Below, piece by piece: positions 7,076-14,547 of a stretch of DNA of 19,634 nt. The notes under the pieces are model-generated. The model had not been told where the DNA came from, ran no database searches, and saw only the letters and a program-made list of their open reading frames with translations. Numbering within the stretch: position 1 is the first letter of the stretch; every line of letters starts with the position of its first letter. The translations under genes and the position numbers were made by a program. The DNA comes from Poseidonibacter ostreae (GTDB lineage Bacteria > Campylobacterota > Campylobacteria > Campylobacterales > Arcobacteraceae): assembly GCF_009208055.1 (NCBI RefSeq), contig NZ_WFKI01000045.1:1-19634 (forward strand), written 5' to 3'.

Positions 7076-7411
7076 ATGACAAAAAAAGAGAATATAAAAA
7101 TTGATAAATGTCCTGTTGAAACAGCTATTGATGGTTTAGCTGGAAAATGGAAGATATTAATTTTATGGTATTTAAAAGATGAAAAAAAAAGATTTAATGA
7201 ACTTCAAAAACTACTTCCAAGAACAACGCAAAAGATGCTTATTCAAAAATTAAGAGAGTTAGAAGAAGATGGACTTGTTCATAGAGAGGTTTACCCCGTT
7301 GTTCCTCCTAAAGTTGAATATTCATTAACTACATATGGTGAGAGCTTAAAACCAATATTAAAACAATTATATATATGGGGTGATATTCATAAAAAGAAGT
7401 TTAATAAATAG
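7076..7411 (+). CDS. HxlR-family winged-helix transcriptional regulator
   Basis: A 111-residue DNA-binding protein with the HxlR signature: KCPVETAIDGLAGKWKILIL at 11-30, the helix-turn-helix RFNELQKLLPRTTQKMLIQK (about 39-58) and the wing VYPVVPPKVEYSLTTYGESL. Its only cysteine, Cys12, sits in the CPVE motif. This is where YodB and HypR of Bacillus have the cysteine that senses quinones, aldehydes or disulfide stress. It is divergent from the YhdH/AcuI-type reductase, a typical target of such regulators. The start ATG has GGAG seven bases upstream, inside repeats that look like its own operator. The 3' end faces the fetB-like gene with a 6-base gap and no clear terminator. Confidence 0.93.
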   Translation: MTKKENIKIDKCPVETAIDGLAGKWKILILWYLKDEKKRFNELQKLLPRTTQKMLIQKLRELEEDGLVHREVYPVVPPKVEYSLTTYGESLKPILKQLYIWGDIHKKKFNK

Positions 7412-7417
7412 ATTATT

Positions 7418-8113
7418 TTATTTATACATTTTATTTTTTAATAAAAAGTAAATAATTATACTAATTCCAGAAGAAGATAGTACAATTGCCATTATCATAA
7501 TTTGATATCTAACAGCAATTAAAGGATCAACTCCAGATAATATTTGTCCTGTCATCATTCCAGGTAGTGATACAAGCCCTACTGCTAATAATGAGTTGAT
7601 TTGTGGAATCATACTTGTTTTAAAAGATATACTTCTTGCTTCAATAAAATTTTTAGTCTTTGTGTATTCTCTTTCAAAGCATTCAATACCTAAAGATAGG
7701 CTATTCATAATATTTGCAAAAAGCATTCCTGCAATTGGTATTACATACTTTGGTATGTAAATATTTTCTAACTTTAATACAAATTCGATTATTATGATTA
7801 GATGTATTAGTCCAGATATAGAAAGAGAAGTTAGCATTAATAAATATTCGTATTTTGATTTGTTTTTTATATTTCTTCTTGCAATATATGTAGAGACTAT
7901 CATCATAAATAATAAGATAAAAATACCTAGTAAAGTGTTCTCATTATTAAAAAGATAAACAAGAACATAACCAATTAATAATAACTGGATAATCATTCTA
8001 ATTGTTGCATTTATTATTTCATAGCTATTTTTAACCCATGATTTATAAAAATACCAAACAATAATTAATGGAAATAGTAAATATAGAAGATTATAAAGTT
8101 CTATTGTTTTCAT
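7418..8113 (-). CDS. FetB/YbbM-family (UPF0014) ABC transporter permease
   Basis: A 231-residue polytopic inner-membrane protein with about six to seven hydrophobic segments. The family core is clear: PIAGMLFANIMNSLSLGIEC (126-145), SMIPQINSLLAVGLVSLPGM (167-186) continuing to MTGQ at 190, and DPLIAVRYQIM (196-206). E. coli FetB works with the ATPase FetA and is linked to iron export and peroxide resistance. No ATPase gene is next to it here, so a partner must be elsewhere or absent. It is slightly shorter than the usual 250-260. The ATG at 8113 is preceded by AAGG at a long distance (11 bases), and this site lies in a 12-bp hairpin. It is downstream of gpsA, 54 bases apart, and convergent with hxlR. 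Confidence 0.85.
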   Translation of the reverse strand: MKTIELYNLLYLLFPLIIVWYFYKSWVKNSYEIINATIRMIIQLLLIGYVLVYLFNNENTLLGIFILLFMMIVSTYIARRNIKNKSKYEYLLMLTSLSISGLIHLIIIIEFVLKLENIYIPKYVIPIAGMLFANIMNSLSLGIECFEREYTKTKNFIEARSISFKTSMIPQINSLLAVGLVSLPGMMTGQILSGVDPLIAVRYQIMIMAIVLSSSGISIIIYFLLKNKMYK

Positions 8114-8119
8114 GATTTT

Positions 8120-8155
8120 TAATACCTTAGAAACTATTTTTACTCTAAGGTATTA
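8120..8155 (-). promoter_or_regulatory. 12-bp hairpin covering the fetB ribosome site
   Basis: Plus-strand arms 8120-8131 and 8144-8155 (TAATACCTTAGA/TCTAAGGTATTA) pair perfectly with a 12-base loop. On the fetB mRNA the 3' arm contains TAAGG, the only ribosome-site-like sequence, so the hairpin would hide it. A TATAAT box on the minus strand (8160-8155) abuts the dyad, so it could instead be an operator at a fetB promoter. No T-tract follows on the minus strand, which argues against a terminator. Confidence 0.5.
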
Positions 8156-8167
8156 TTATATCCTATG

Positions 8168-9067
8168 TTAGGAATTAAGTAAGTCTTTTAAACTATCTTG
8201 AGGACTTTTACCCTCTAGTATTAGTTTTACTTCATTGGCTATTGGTGTGTAAATATTATACTCTTTTGATAGTTTATAAATTGCTTCTGATGTTTTAACA
8301 CCTTCAGCAACCTCACCTAATTCTTCAAGAATTTCATCAAGTTTTTTATCTTTTGCAAGACCTAATCCTACTCTATAGTTTCTACTCATAGGCGAACTAG
8401 CTGTTAAAAATAAATCCCCTGCTCCACTTAATCCAATAAAAGATGATTTTTTTGCTCCAAAATTTTTACCAAACCTTTGCATCTCTACTAAACCTCTTGA
8501 TATTAGTGAAGCTTGTGCATTCTTACCAAGATTTAATCCCTCACAAATACCACTTGCAATTGCTAGTACATTTTTATAAGCACCTGCAACTTCAGCACCT
8601 ATTACATCTGTACTATAATAAGTTTTAATAAATGATGGAAAGAAAGGTTTAAATTCTTGATAAAGCTTTTTTGATGTTGAATTTAAAACTAAAGCACAAG
8701 GTAAACCTTGAATTACTTCTGCTGCAAATGATGGTCCTGAAATAAATCCAATATTTGAAGATGGAACATAATCAGCATAAATTTCATTTAAAAATTCACC
8801 AGTACTAGCTTCTATACCTTTTGATGCTACTAATACTTTTTGATTTTTGAATACAAAGTTTTCTTTTAACCATGATTTTAATTGCTGTGCTGGAATTGCT
8901 ATTATTAAATAATCACAGTTAAGAGCTGTTTGTAAATCTGTAAAGTTTTTAATATCTCTAGGAGTTCTTGAAGTTATAAGAGTTTCTTGTTTTTGAGATA
9001 ATGCAAAGTGAAGTGCTTGTCCCCATTTACCAGCTCCAATTACGGCGATTGTAGGTTTTTTTGTCAT
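8168..9067 (-). CDS. gpsA: Glycerol-3-phosphate dehydrogenase [NAD(P)+]
   Basis: Makes sn-glycerol 3-phosphate from dihydroxyacetone phosphate for phospholipid synthesis, in the cytoplasm. 299 residues from the chosen start, the short size usual in this phylum. It has the dinucleotide motif GAGKWG (11-16), SGPSFAAEV (110-118), the catalytic-lysine motif AYKNVLAIASG (163-173, Lys165) and SGAGDLFLT. The frame is open to a TTG at 9073. The ATG at 9067 is preferred because AAAGGA lies six bases before it, whereas the TTG would directly abut that site. It follows gatB after a strong dyad, and is followed by the fetB-like gene. Confidence 0.96.
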   Translation of the reverse strand: MTKKPTIAVIGAGKWGQALHFALSQKQETLITSRTPRDIKNFTDLQTALNCDYLIIAIPAQQLKSWLKENFVFKNQKVLVASKGIEASTGEFLNEIYADYVPSSNIGFISGPSFAAEVIQGLPCALVLNSTSKKLYQEFKPFFPSFIKTYYSTDVIGAEVAGAYKNVLAIASGICEGLNLGKNAQASLISRGLVEMQRFGKNFGAKKSSFIGLSGAGDLFLTASSPMSRNYRVGLGLAKDKKLDEILEELGEVAEGVKTSEAIYKLSKEYNIYTPIANEVKLILEGKSPQDSLKDLLNS

Positions 9068-9100
9068 TTTCAATCCTTTGATTTTATAGATATTAATAGA

Positions 9101-9125
9101 TAAAACCTATTTTAAATAGGTTTTA
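9101..9125 (-). terminator. Dyad between gatB and gpsA, probable bidirectional terminator
   Basis: TAAAACCTATTT (9101-9112) and AAATAGGTTTTA (9114-9125) are perfect inverted repeats around one base. Pairing continues outward to 9097/9129 with one G-T pair. A-tract before and T-tract after the CC/GG core fit an intrinsic terminator for gatB. If it acts fully, gpsA would need its own promoter, and only about 30 bases are left for one, so partial readthrough is likely. Confidence 0.65.
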
Positions 9126-9133
9126 TTTATTTG

Positions 9134-10558
9134 TTATGAAAGTCTTTGTTTTAAAAGTTCATTTACTTTTGCTGGATTTGCAGTACCTTTTGATGCTTTC
9201 ATAGTTTGACCTACAAAGAATCCAAATAGTTTATCTTTCCCAGATTTATATTGTTCAACTTTTTCTTCATTTGCTGCAATAATACCATCAATAATTTCTA
9301 AAATAGCTCCATCATCTGATACTTGTTTTAATCCAAGTTTTTCAATTACAGAATCAACTTCTTCATTATTTTGCATTAAGTAATCAAGTACTTCTTTTGC
9401 AGCTTTTCCAGAGATTGTTCCATCTTCAATAGCTTTTACAACTTGAGCTAATTTTTTAGCTTGAACTGGAGAGTTTTCTAATGTAATACCATCAACTAAT
9501 CTTGAGGCTAATTCAACTGTTAACCATGTAACAGCATTTTTACCAGTAATTCCCTCACTCATCATTTCATCAAAGAAGTTTGCAGTTTCAAGTGAAGCTG
9601 TTATAACTGAAGCATCATACTCTTTAATTTGGAACTCTTTTACAAATCTCTCTTTTTTCTCATCTGGAAGCTCAGGGATTTGTGAGTATTTTTCCATCAT
9701 TTCATCAGTAATAACTACAGGTAAAAGGTCTGGGTCTGGAAAATATCTGTAATCAGCAGCATCTTCTTTTCCTCTCATAGACCTAGTTTCTCCAGTATCA
9801 GCATCAAAAAGTCTTGTTTCTTGAACTATTTCAGTTGAGTGAATTCCATCTTCCCATGCTTCAATATGTCTATTTACTTCATAGTGAATAGCTTTTTCAA
9901 TAAACTTAAATGAGTTCATATTTTTAATTTCACATCTTGTATTTAGGTTTGTATCACCCTTTGGTCTAATAGATACATTTACATCTGCTCTAAAAGAACC
10001 CTCTTGCATATTTGCATCAGATATTCCTAAGTATCTTACAATTGAGTGAAGTTTTTTAAGGTATAAAATAGCTTCTTCTGCTGTTCTCATATCTGGTTCA
10101 GATACGATTTCAAGAAGAGGTGTTCCTGTTCTATTTAAATCTACTAAAGACTCATTTGCTGCATGTTTACTTTTACCTGCATCATTCTCTAAGTGAGCAC
10201 GTGTTACACCTATAGTTTTTTGTCTACCATCTGGGAAATCAATTACTAATTCACCAAGTCCAACAATTGGAACTTCAAATTGTGAGATTTGATATCCATT
10301 TGGTAAATCTGGATAAAAATAGTTTTTTCTATTAAAAATAGATTTTCTACTAACTTCAGATTTAAGTGCAGTTCCTAACATAATAGATTTGTGAACAGCT
10401 TCTTTATTCAATACAGGTAAAGCTCCTGGCAATCCTAAACAAGTTGGACATACATTTGTATTTGGCTCTTCTCCAAAACTTGTTGCACAAGAACAAAATA
10501 GTTTAGAGTTCGTATTTAATTGAACATGAACTTCTAAACCTATAATTACTTCAAACAT
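9134..10558 (-). CDS. gatB: Aspartyl/glutamyl-tRNA(Asn/Gln) amidotransferase subunit B
   Basis: Subunit of GatCAB, which converts misacylated Glu-tRNA(Gln) and Asp-tRNA(Asn) to the correct amide forms. The 474-residue length is standard. It has the start FEVIIGLEVHVQL, a zinc site with Cys22, Cys24, Cys37 and Cys40 (FCSC...CPTC), LGLPGALPVLN, RKNYFYPDLPNGYQISQ, and the C-terminal YqeY-like tail ending NPAKVNELLKQRL. The ATG follows AAGGAAATAG. It lies 16 bases downstream of the SurA-like gene, so the two probably share a transcript. gatA and gatC are not nearby, as is usual in this phylum. Confidence 0.97.
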   Translation of the reverse strand: MFEVIIGLEVHVQLNTNSKLFCSCATSFGEEPNTNVCPTCLGLPGALPVLNKEAVHKSIMLGTALKSEVSRKSIFNRKNYFYPDLPNGYQISQFEVPIVGLGELVIDFPDGRQKTIGVTRAHLENDAGKSKHAANESLVDLNRTGTPLLEIVSEPDMRTAEEAILYLKKLHSIVRYLGISDANMQEGSFRADVNVSIRPKGDTNLNTRCEIKNMNSFKFIEKAIHYEVNRHIEAWEDGIHSTEIVQETRLFDADTGETRSMRGKEDAADYRYFPDPDLLPVVITDEMMEKYSQIPELPDEKKERFVKEFQIKEYDASVITASLETANFFDEMMSEGITGKNAVTWLTVELASRLVDGITLENSPVQAKKLAQVVKAIEDGTISGKAAKEVLDYLMQNNEEVDSVIEKLGLKQVSDDGAILEIIDGIIAANEEKVEQYKSGKDKLFGFFVGQTMKASKGTANPAKVNELLKQRLS

Positions 10559-10574
10559 CTATTTCCTTTCTTAC

Positions 10575-11399
10575 TTATCTTATTATTTTTATATCAGCTG
10601 TTAATTTTTGTTTTTCAAAAAAATCTTTTAAATATTTTTTTTCTCTTAATGCCATAACTTCATTAAATACTTTGTTTTTTACAACTTCAAAATCTAATGT
10701 ATCAGTTCCTTCTTTTTTAAGAATAAAAAGTGCATTATACATTTTATTTGAAGTAAAAATTGGAGTAAAACTATTCTCTTGTGTATTATTTAAAAGGTAT
10801 TGCATTTGTGGGTCTAATTGTTTTACTTCAAGAGTTAAAGGATTTCTTTGTACATCTTGTGGAACTAACAATGGACTTTTTACTACAGCTAATAGAGATG
10901 ATTTTTTATTTGCTAAATATTGTACAACTTCTACAGTCTTTGAAGTACTATAGTTGTTTTTATTATTTTCATAATGTAATCTCATATCTTCATCAGTAGC
11001 TATTTTTAATTGACCTTGAACTAGTTTTCTAATTAGTTTTTGTCTTGTAACTACATTTTTTGTTTCTTCTTCAAATACTGAATAATCAGGATACTTTTGT
11101 CTAACAATAGATTTAAAAGCAAAAACATCCATATTATTAGATTTTGCTAACTTTTCAACATATTCATTAATATCAAAAATGTCTGCAGAGATATTATGTT
11201 TTTGAAGTAGTTGATCATATAAAACTTTATCAACAAGTAGACTTACTGCTTGGTTTTTATCGATTTTTTTTGTAACCATTAATTGGTCAATATCATAAAG
11301 TGTAATTGGGTCATCGTTTACTGTTAGTGCAATGCCATTTATCACACCAGCAAATGAGATACTTGAACATAGTAGAAATGCTAAAAATAATTTATACAT
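10575..11399 (-). CDS. SurA-like periplasmic chaperone / peptidyl-prolyl isomerase-like protein
   Basis: A 274-residue secreted protein. A signal peptide spans about 1-17 (MYKLFLAFLLCSSISFA) with probable cleavage before GVING. Then comes a SurA_N-type region: ALTVNDDPITLYDIDQL (24-40), two further helical parts and a long helix ending QKLIRKLVQGQLKIATDEDM. The segment from about residue 142 to 230 sits where SurA has its parvulin domain but shows little of the parvulin active-site pattern. A closing helix KYLKDFFEKQKL matches SurA architecture. It is probably a chaperone for outer-membrane proteins, comparable to Campylobacter jejuni Cj1289 (recalled, not searched). It precedes gatB by 16 bases. 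The ATG has AAGGAATTATA upstream. Confidence 0.75.
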   Translation of the reverse strand: MYKLFLAFLLCSSISFAGVINGIALTVNDDPITLYDIDQLMVTKKIDKNQAVSLLVDKVLYDQLLQKHNISADIFDINEYVEKLAKSNNMDVFAFKSIVRQKYPDYSVFEEETKNVVTRQKLIRKLVQGQLKIATDEDMRLHYENNKNNYSTSKTVEVVQYLANKKSSLLAVVKSPLLVPQDVQRNPLTLEVKQLDPQMQYLLNNTQENSFTPIFTSNKMYNALFILKKEGTDTLDFEVVKNKVFNEVMALREKKYLKDFFEKQKLTADIKIIR

Positions 11400-11418
11400 T
11401 ATAATTCCTTCATTTATT

Positions 11419-11459
11419 AAAACAGATATTTTACCTAAATAATGGTAAATATCTGTTTT
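11419..11459 (-). terminator. Terminator dyad after the FAD/Fe-S dehydrogenase
   Basis: AAAACAGATATTTTACC (11419-11435) and GGTAAATATCTGTTTT (11444-11459) pair over 16 bp with one bulged T and an 8-base loop. It is A-tract and T-tract flanked and lies 13 bases after the dehydrogenase stop. It is likely an intrinsic terminator. Confidence 0.7.
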
Positions 11460-11464
11460 GACAA
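11436..11464 (-). promoter_or_regulatory. Candidate promoter of the SurA-like/gatB operon inside the terminator dyad
   Basis: On the minus strand TTGTCA (11464-11459), 17 bases, then TATTTA (11441-11436). The -10 box lies exactly in the loop of the terminator hairpin and the spacer is one arm of it. A leader of about 30 bases would follow to the ATG at 11399. Confidence 0.4.
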
Positions 11465-11472
11465 AAAAAGAA

Positions 11473-14313
11473 TTAAATATTTTTTGCTTTAGTACACTTG
11501 TTTATTAAATAGAAGATTGAATTATAATCTAAACCTGAATGTTCAGACAATCCAATTTCGCAAGTTTTTGAAGTTGAAAATGCATATTTTGCATTTTTTA
11601 TACTTTTTGGTAATTCTCGAAGAGCTGACTTATTTAACTCAGGGAAATTAAAACCTCTATCTCCTGCAAATCCACAACATTTTACATCTGCTGGAACAAT
11701 AACTTCATTTGAACACATTTGTGCTAAAGTTTTAAACTTATCTTCAAGACCCATTTTTCTTGAGCTACATGTTGTATGAATTGTAATAGGCTCATCTATT
11801 GGTGTAAACTCTAAATCTTTTGATAGATAATCAAGTGCAAACTCAATTGGTTCATAAAGTTTTAAATCACTTTTAAACTTTTCAATCATTGTTTTTGTAC
11901 AAGGACTTGTATCACATAATACTGGATATTCACCATTATTTGTAGCTTTAATTAAGGCCTTTTCCAGTTGTGTAGATTTAGTATTTCCAGCTTCATTAAA
12001 TCCTTTTGATGAAAATGGCATTCCACAACAAAGATTTGGTAAATTCTCAGGGAAGATAATTTGGTAACCAGCTTTTTGTAACAGTTCAACAGTTACATCA
12101 AAAAGTTGTTTTTCTTCAACACTTACATCACTTAATCCCATTGTTCTATTAATACAAGACGGGAAGTAAACTACTTTTTTATTTGAAACTTTTTGTTCAA
12201 AGTTTGTATTGATTGTAATTGGTTTTGGTAAAGTTGCATCCCATTTTGCAATTTTTCCTTTTGAGAAGTCTCTCATTGTTGCAGTTACTGTTTCCATACT
12301 AGCAGTTCCTAGTAATTTATGAACAGCATTTGCGCTACCTAATCCAAATTTCATTCCTTTTAAAGTCATTGAGAAATTATTTGCTATAAAGTTTGCTGTT
12401 TTCTTTGCGGTAGGACTTAGTTGTTCTGCTCGTAAATGTTTAGTTAAGCTTCCTGTATCAATATTTACAGGACATGCAGATGAACATAAAGAACATGTGG
12501 CACAAGTTTCAATTCCATCATATTGGTAAAGGTCTCTATACTCTTTTGCTTCATCTTCTTTCCCAAGTCTTTCAAGTCTAGATATTTCTCTGTTAATTAC
12601 AATTCTTTGTCTAGGAGTTAAAGAAAGGTCATTTGATGGACATGATGGTTCACAAAAACCACACTCAATACACTTATCAACTATTTCATTAGTTGCAGGC
12701 ATTCCTTTTAGATTTTTCAAGTGAGCTTCTGCATCATCATTTATAATAACACCAGGATTTAGTAATCCTTTTGGATCAAATAATGATTTGATTTTTTTCA
12801 TCATTACATAAGCATCATTACCCCATTCAACTTCAATAAAAGCAGCCATATTTCGTCCAGTACCATGCTCTGCTTTTAAGCTTCCTTGATATTTAACAGC
12901 AACAGAATGAACTACATCATTCATAAAGGCATCATATCTTTTCACTTCTTTAGGATCTGAAAAATCTTGAGTGAATACAAAGTGGAAGTTTCCTTCTAAG
13001 GCATGTCCAAAGATTAAAGCTTCGCTATAGTTATGTTTTTTAAATAAATCTTGTAACTCTAAAGTTGCTTCTGCTAAACATTCAATTGGATATGCAACAT
13101 CTTCAATAATAACTGTAGTTCCTGTTTCTCTTACTGCTCCAACAGCTGGAAATAAACCTTTTCTAATTTTCCAATATAAAGTATATTCTGCAACATCTTT
13201 TGTAAAGTAAAGCTCTCTTTTAAGAGTAAACTCTTCTAATAATTTTTCAATTTGCGAAGTTTGAATATCAAGTTCTTCATTTGATTTTGCTCTTGTTTCA
13301 ATTAACAGTGCAGTTACATTATCATCAAAATCTTTGATAAATTCTGGCATTGCTGGATCGTTTTCAATACTTCTTAAACCTGCTCTATCCATTAATTCAA
13401 CTGCATCTACTGTAATTGTTTTATCATCACGAGCAAGCTTTAGTTTTGTAACAGCAGAACATGCTTCTTCTATATTTTTAAAGTATATTAATGCACTTGC
13501 TTTATCTTTTAAATCTTCAACTGTATAGTATGTAATTTCTTCAATAAATGCTAAAGTTCCCTCTGAACCTATAATTAAATGTTGTAAGATTTCAAATTCA
13601 TCTTGAAAATCAATTAAAGCATTTAAAGCATAACCACATGTATTTTTGATTTTAAATTTTCTTTCAATTTTTGCTCGTAAATCTTCATTTTTTATTGTAC
13701 TTTGTGAAAACTCTTTTAATTCATCTAAGAATTTACCATGTGTTTGAATAAATGCTTTTTTACTTTCCATACATGCTGTATCTAATTTTGTTCCATCTGC
13801 AAAAATCAATTTCATTGATTTTAAAGTTTTATAAGAGTTTTGTGAAATACCACAACACATTCCAGATGCATTATTTGCAGCAATTCCACCAATCATAGCT
13901 GCATTTATACTAGCTGGATCAGGACCTATTTTTTTAGAGTATGGTGAAAGTAAGTTATTTACTTGTTGTCCAGTTAGGGCTGGTTGTAGTGAGATATAAC
14001 TTTTATCATCTGAAATTTTAAAATCTGTGAATTTTCTAGAAGTTACTATTAAAATAGAATCACTTATAGCTTGTCCTGAAAGTGATGTTCCAGCTGCTCT
14101 AAATGTAATACTTAATTCTAATTCATTTGATAATTCTATAATCTCTTGAACCTCTTTTGCATTATCAGTTTTAATTACAATCTTTGGAATTAATCTATAA
14201 AACGATGCATCTGTACCATACGCTAATGTATGTAACTTATCTGTAAAAATATTTGTAAGTGGAACTTTTTTTGAAATTTGATTATAAAAATCTAGGTATT
14301 TACCATCTAACAT
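11473..14313 (-). CDS. FAD/4Fe-4S D-lactate (D-2-hydroxyacid) dehydrogenase, Dld-II/YdiJ type
   Basis: A 946-residue fusion of a GlcD-like FAD part and a GlpC-like iron-sulfur part. FAD_binding_4 motifs are RAAGTSLSGQ (72-81) and GSEGTLAF (249-256). The FAD-oxidase C domain has FGHALEGNFHF and AEHGTGRNMAAF (481-492). Two ferredoxin-type clusters follow, CIECGFCEPSCP (548-559) and CATCSLCSSACP (604-615). Two CCG motifs, typical of membrane-linked oxidoreductases, are at 762-764 and 879-881. It probably oxidises D-lactate or another D-2-hydroxyacid and passes electrons to quinone. The frame extends to an ATG at 14334, but the ATG at 14313 has AAAGGA six bases before it and the upstream one has no ribosome site. 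It is downstream of the TRAP operon, which supports lactate-type substrates. D-2-hydroxyglutarate (YdiJ) is the main alternative. Confidence 0.88.
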   Translation of the reverse strand: MLDGKYLDFYNQISKKVPLTNIFTDKLHTLAYGTDASFYRLIPKIVIKTDNAKEVQEIIELSNELELSITFRAAGTSLSGQAISDSILIVTSRKFTDFKISDDKSYISLQPALTGQQVNNLLSPYSKKIGPDPASINAAMIGGIAANNASGMCCGISQNSYKTLKSMKLIFADGTKLDTACMESKKAFIQTHGKFLDELKEFSQSTIKNEDLRAKIERKFKIKNTCGYALNALIDFQDEFEILQHLIIGSEGTLAFIEEITYYTVEDLKDKASALIYFKNIEEACSAVTKLKLARDDKTITVDAVELMDRAGLRSIENDPAMPEFIKDFDDNVTALLIETRAKSNEELDIQTSQIEKLLEEFTLKRELYFTKDVAEYTLYWKIRKGLFPAVGAVRETGTTVIIEDVAYPIECLAEATLELQDLFKKHNYSEALIFGHALEGNFHFVFTQDFSDPKEVKRYDAFMNDVVHSVAVKYQGSLKAEHGTGRNMAAFIEVEWGNDAYVMMKKIKSLFDPKGLLNPGVIINDDAEAHLKNLKGMPATNEIVDKCIECGFCEPSCPSNDLSLTPRQRIVINREISRLERLGKEDEAKEYRDLYQYDGIETCATCSLCSSACPVNIDTGSLTKHLRAEQLSPTAKKTANFIANNFSMTLKGMKFGLGSANAVHKLLGTASMETVTATMRDFSKGKIAKWDATLPKPITINTNFEQKVSNKKVVYFPSCINRTMGLSDVSVEEKQLFDVTVELLQKAGYQIIFPENLPNLCCGMPFSSKGFNEAGNTKSTQLEKALIKATNNGEYPVLCDTSPCTKTMIEKFKSDLKLYEPIEFALDYLSKDLEFTPIDEPITIHTTCSSRKMGLEDKFKTLAQMCSNEVIVPADVKCCGFAGDRGFNFPELNKSALRELPKSIKNAKYAFSTSKTCEIGLSEHSGLDYNSIFYLINKCTKAKNI

Positions 14314-14374
14314 TTTGAATCCTTTTGTTTTCATTATTTATTATGTATTTATTTTCTTTTTAAAAGGATAGTTA

Positions 14375-14491
14375 TTACTCTAAGCGAGGTACTGTATATA
14401 TTCTTTGTTGAGGATCGTATATAAAAGCAAACATTCTATCTTTACTTTTATATATGATATTTGTAGGTAGTTTTCTTATTGAAAAATTCAT
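14375..14491 (-). CDS. Possible 38-residue small protein
   Basis: A short ORF in the 211-base gap between dctM and the dehydrogenase, with ATG at 14491 and TAA at 14377-14375. The protein starts MNFSIRKLPTNIIYK and ends RIYTVPRLE. It is basic, with no membrane segment, and I do not recognise it. AAGGGA lies about nine bases before the ATG. The frame is also open upstream without another ATG, through the terminator hairpin, and is in phase with the dctM stop codon. A readthrough extension or chance open frame is therefore possible. Without homologues it remains unproven. Confidence 0.35.
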   Translation of the reverse strand: MNFSIRKLPTNIIYKSKDRMFAFIYDPQQRIYTVPRLE

Positions 14492-14506
14492 AGGATAATT
14501 CCCTTC

Positions 14507-14547
14507 AATATTTAAGTAAAAGGAAAACCTTTTACTTTTTAAATATT
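14507..14547 (-). terminator. Terminator hairpin of the TRAP operon
   Basis: AAGTAAAAGG (14514-14523) and CCTTTTACTT (14528-14537) form a perfect 10-bp stem with an AAAA loop. AATATTT and AAATATT extend it outward past a small bulge. The dctM stop codon lies in the outer stem. Confidence 0.75.

Noticed and set aside
8443..8628. Small plus-strand frame inside gpsA
   Set aside because: Antisense to a conserved gene, Leu/His/Gln-rich product, no ribosome site.
9081..9088. TATAAAAT box just upstream of gpsA
   Set aside because: Transcription would start within or after the ribosome site, giving almost no leader, and no -35 box fits. It is probably chance in AT-rich DNA.
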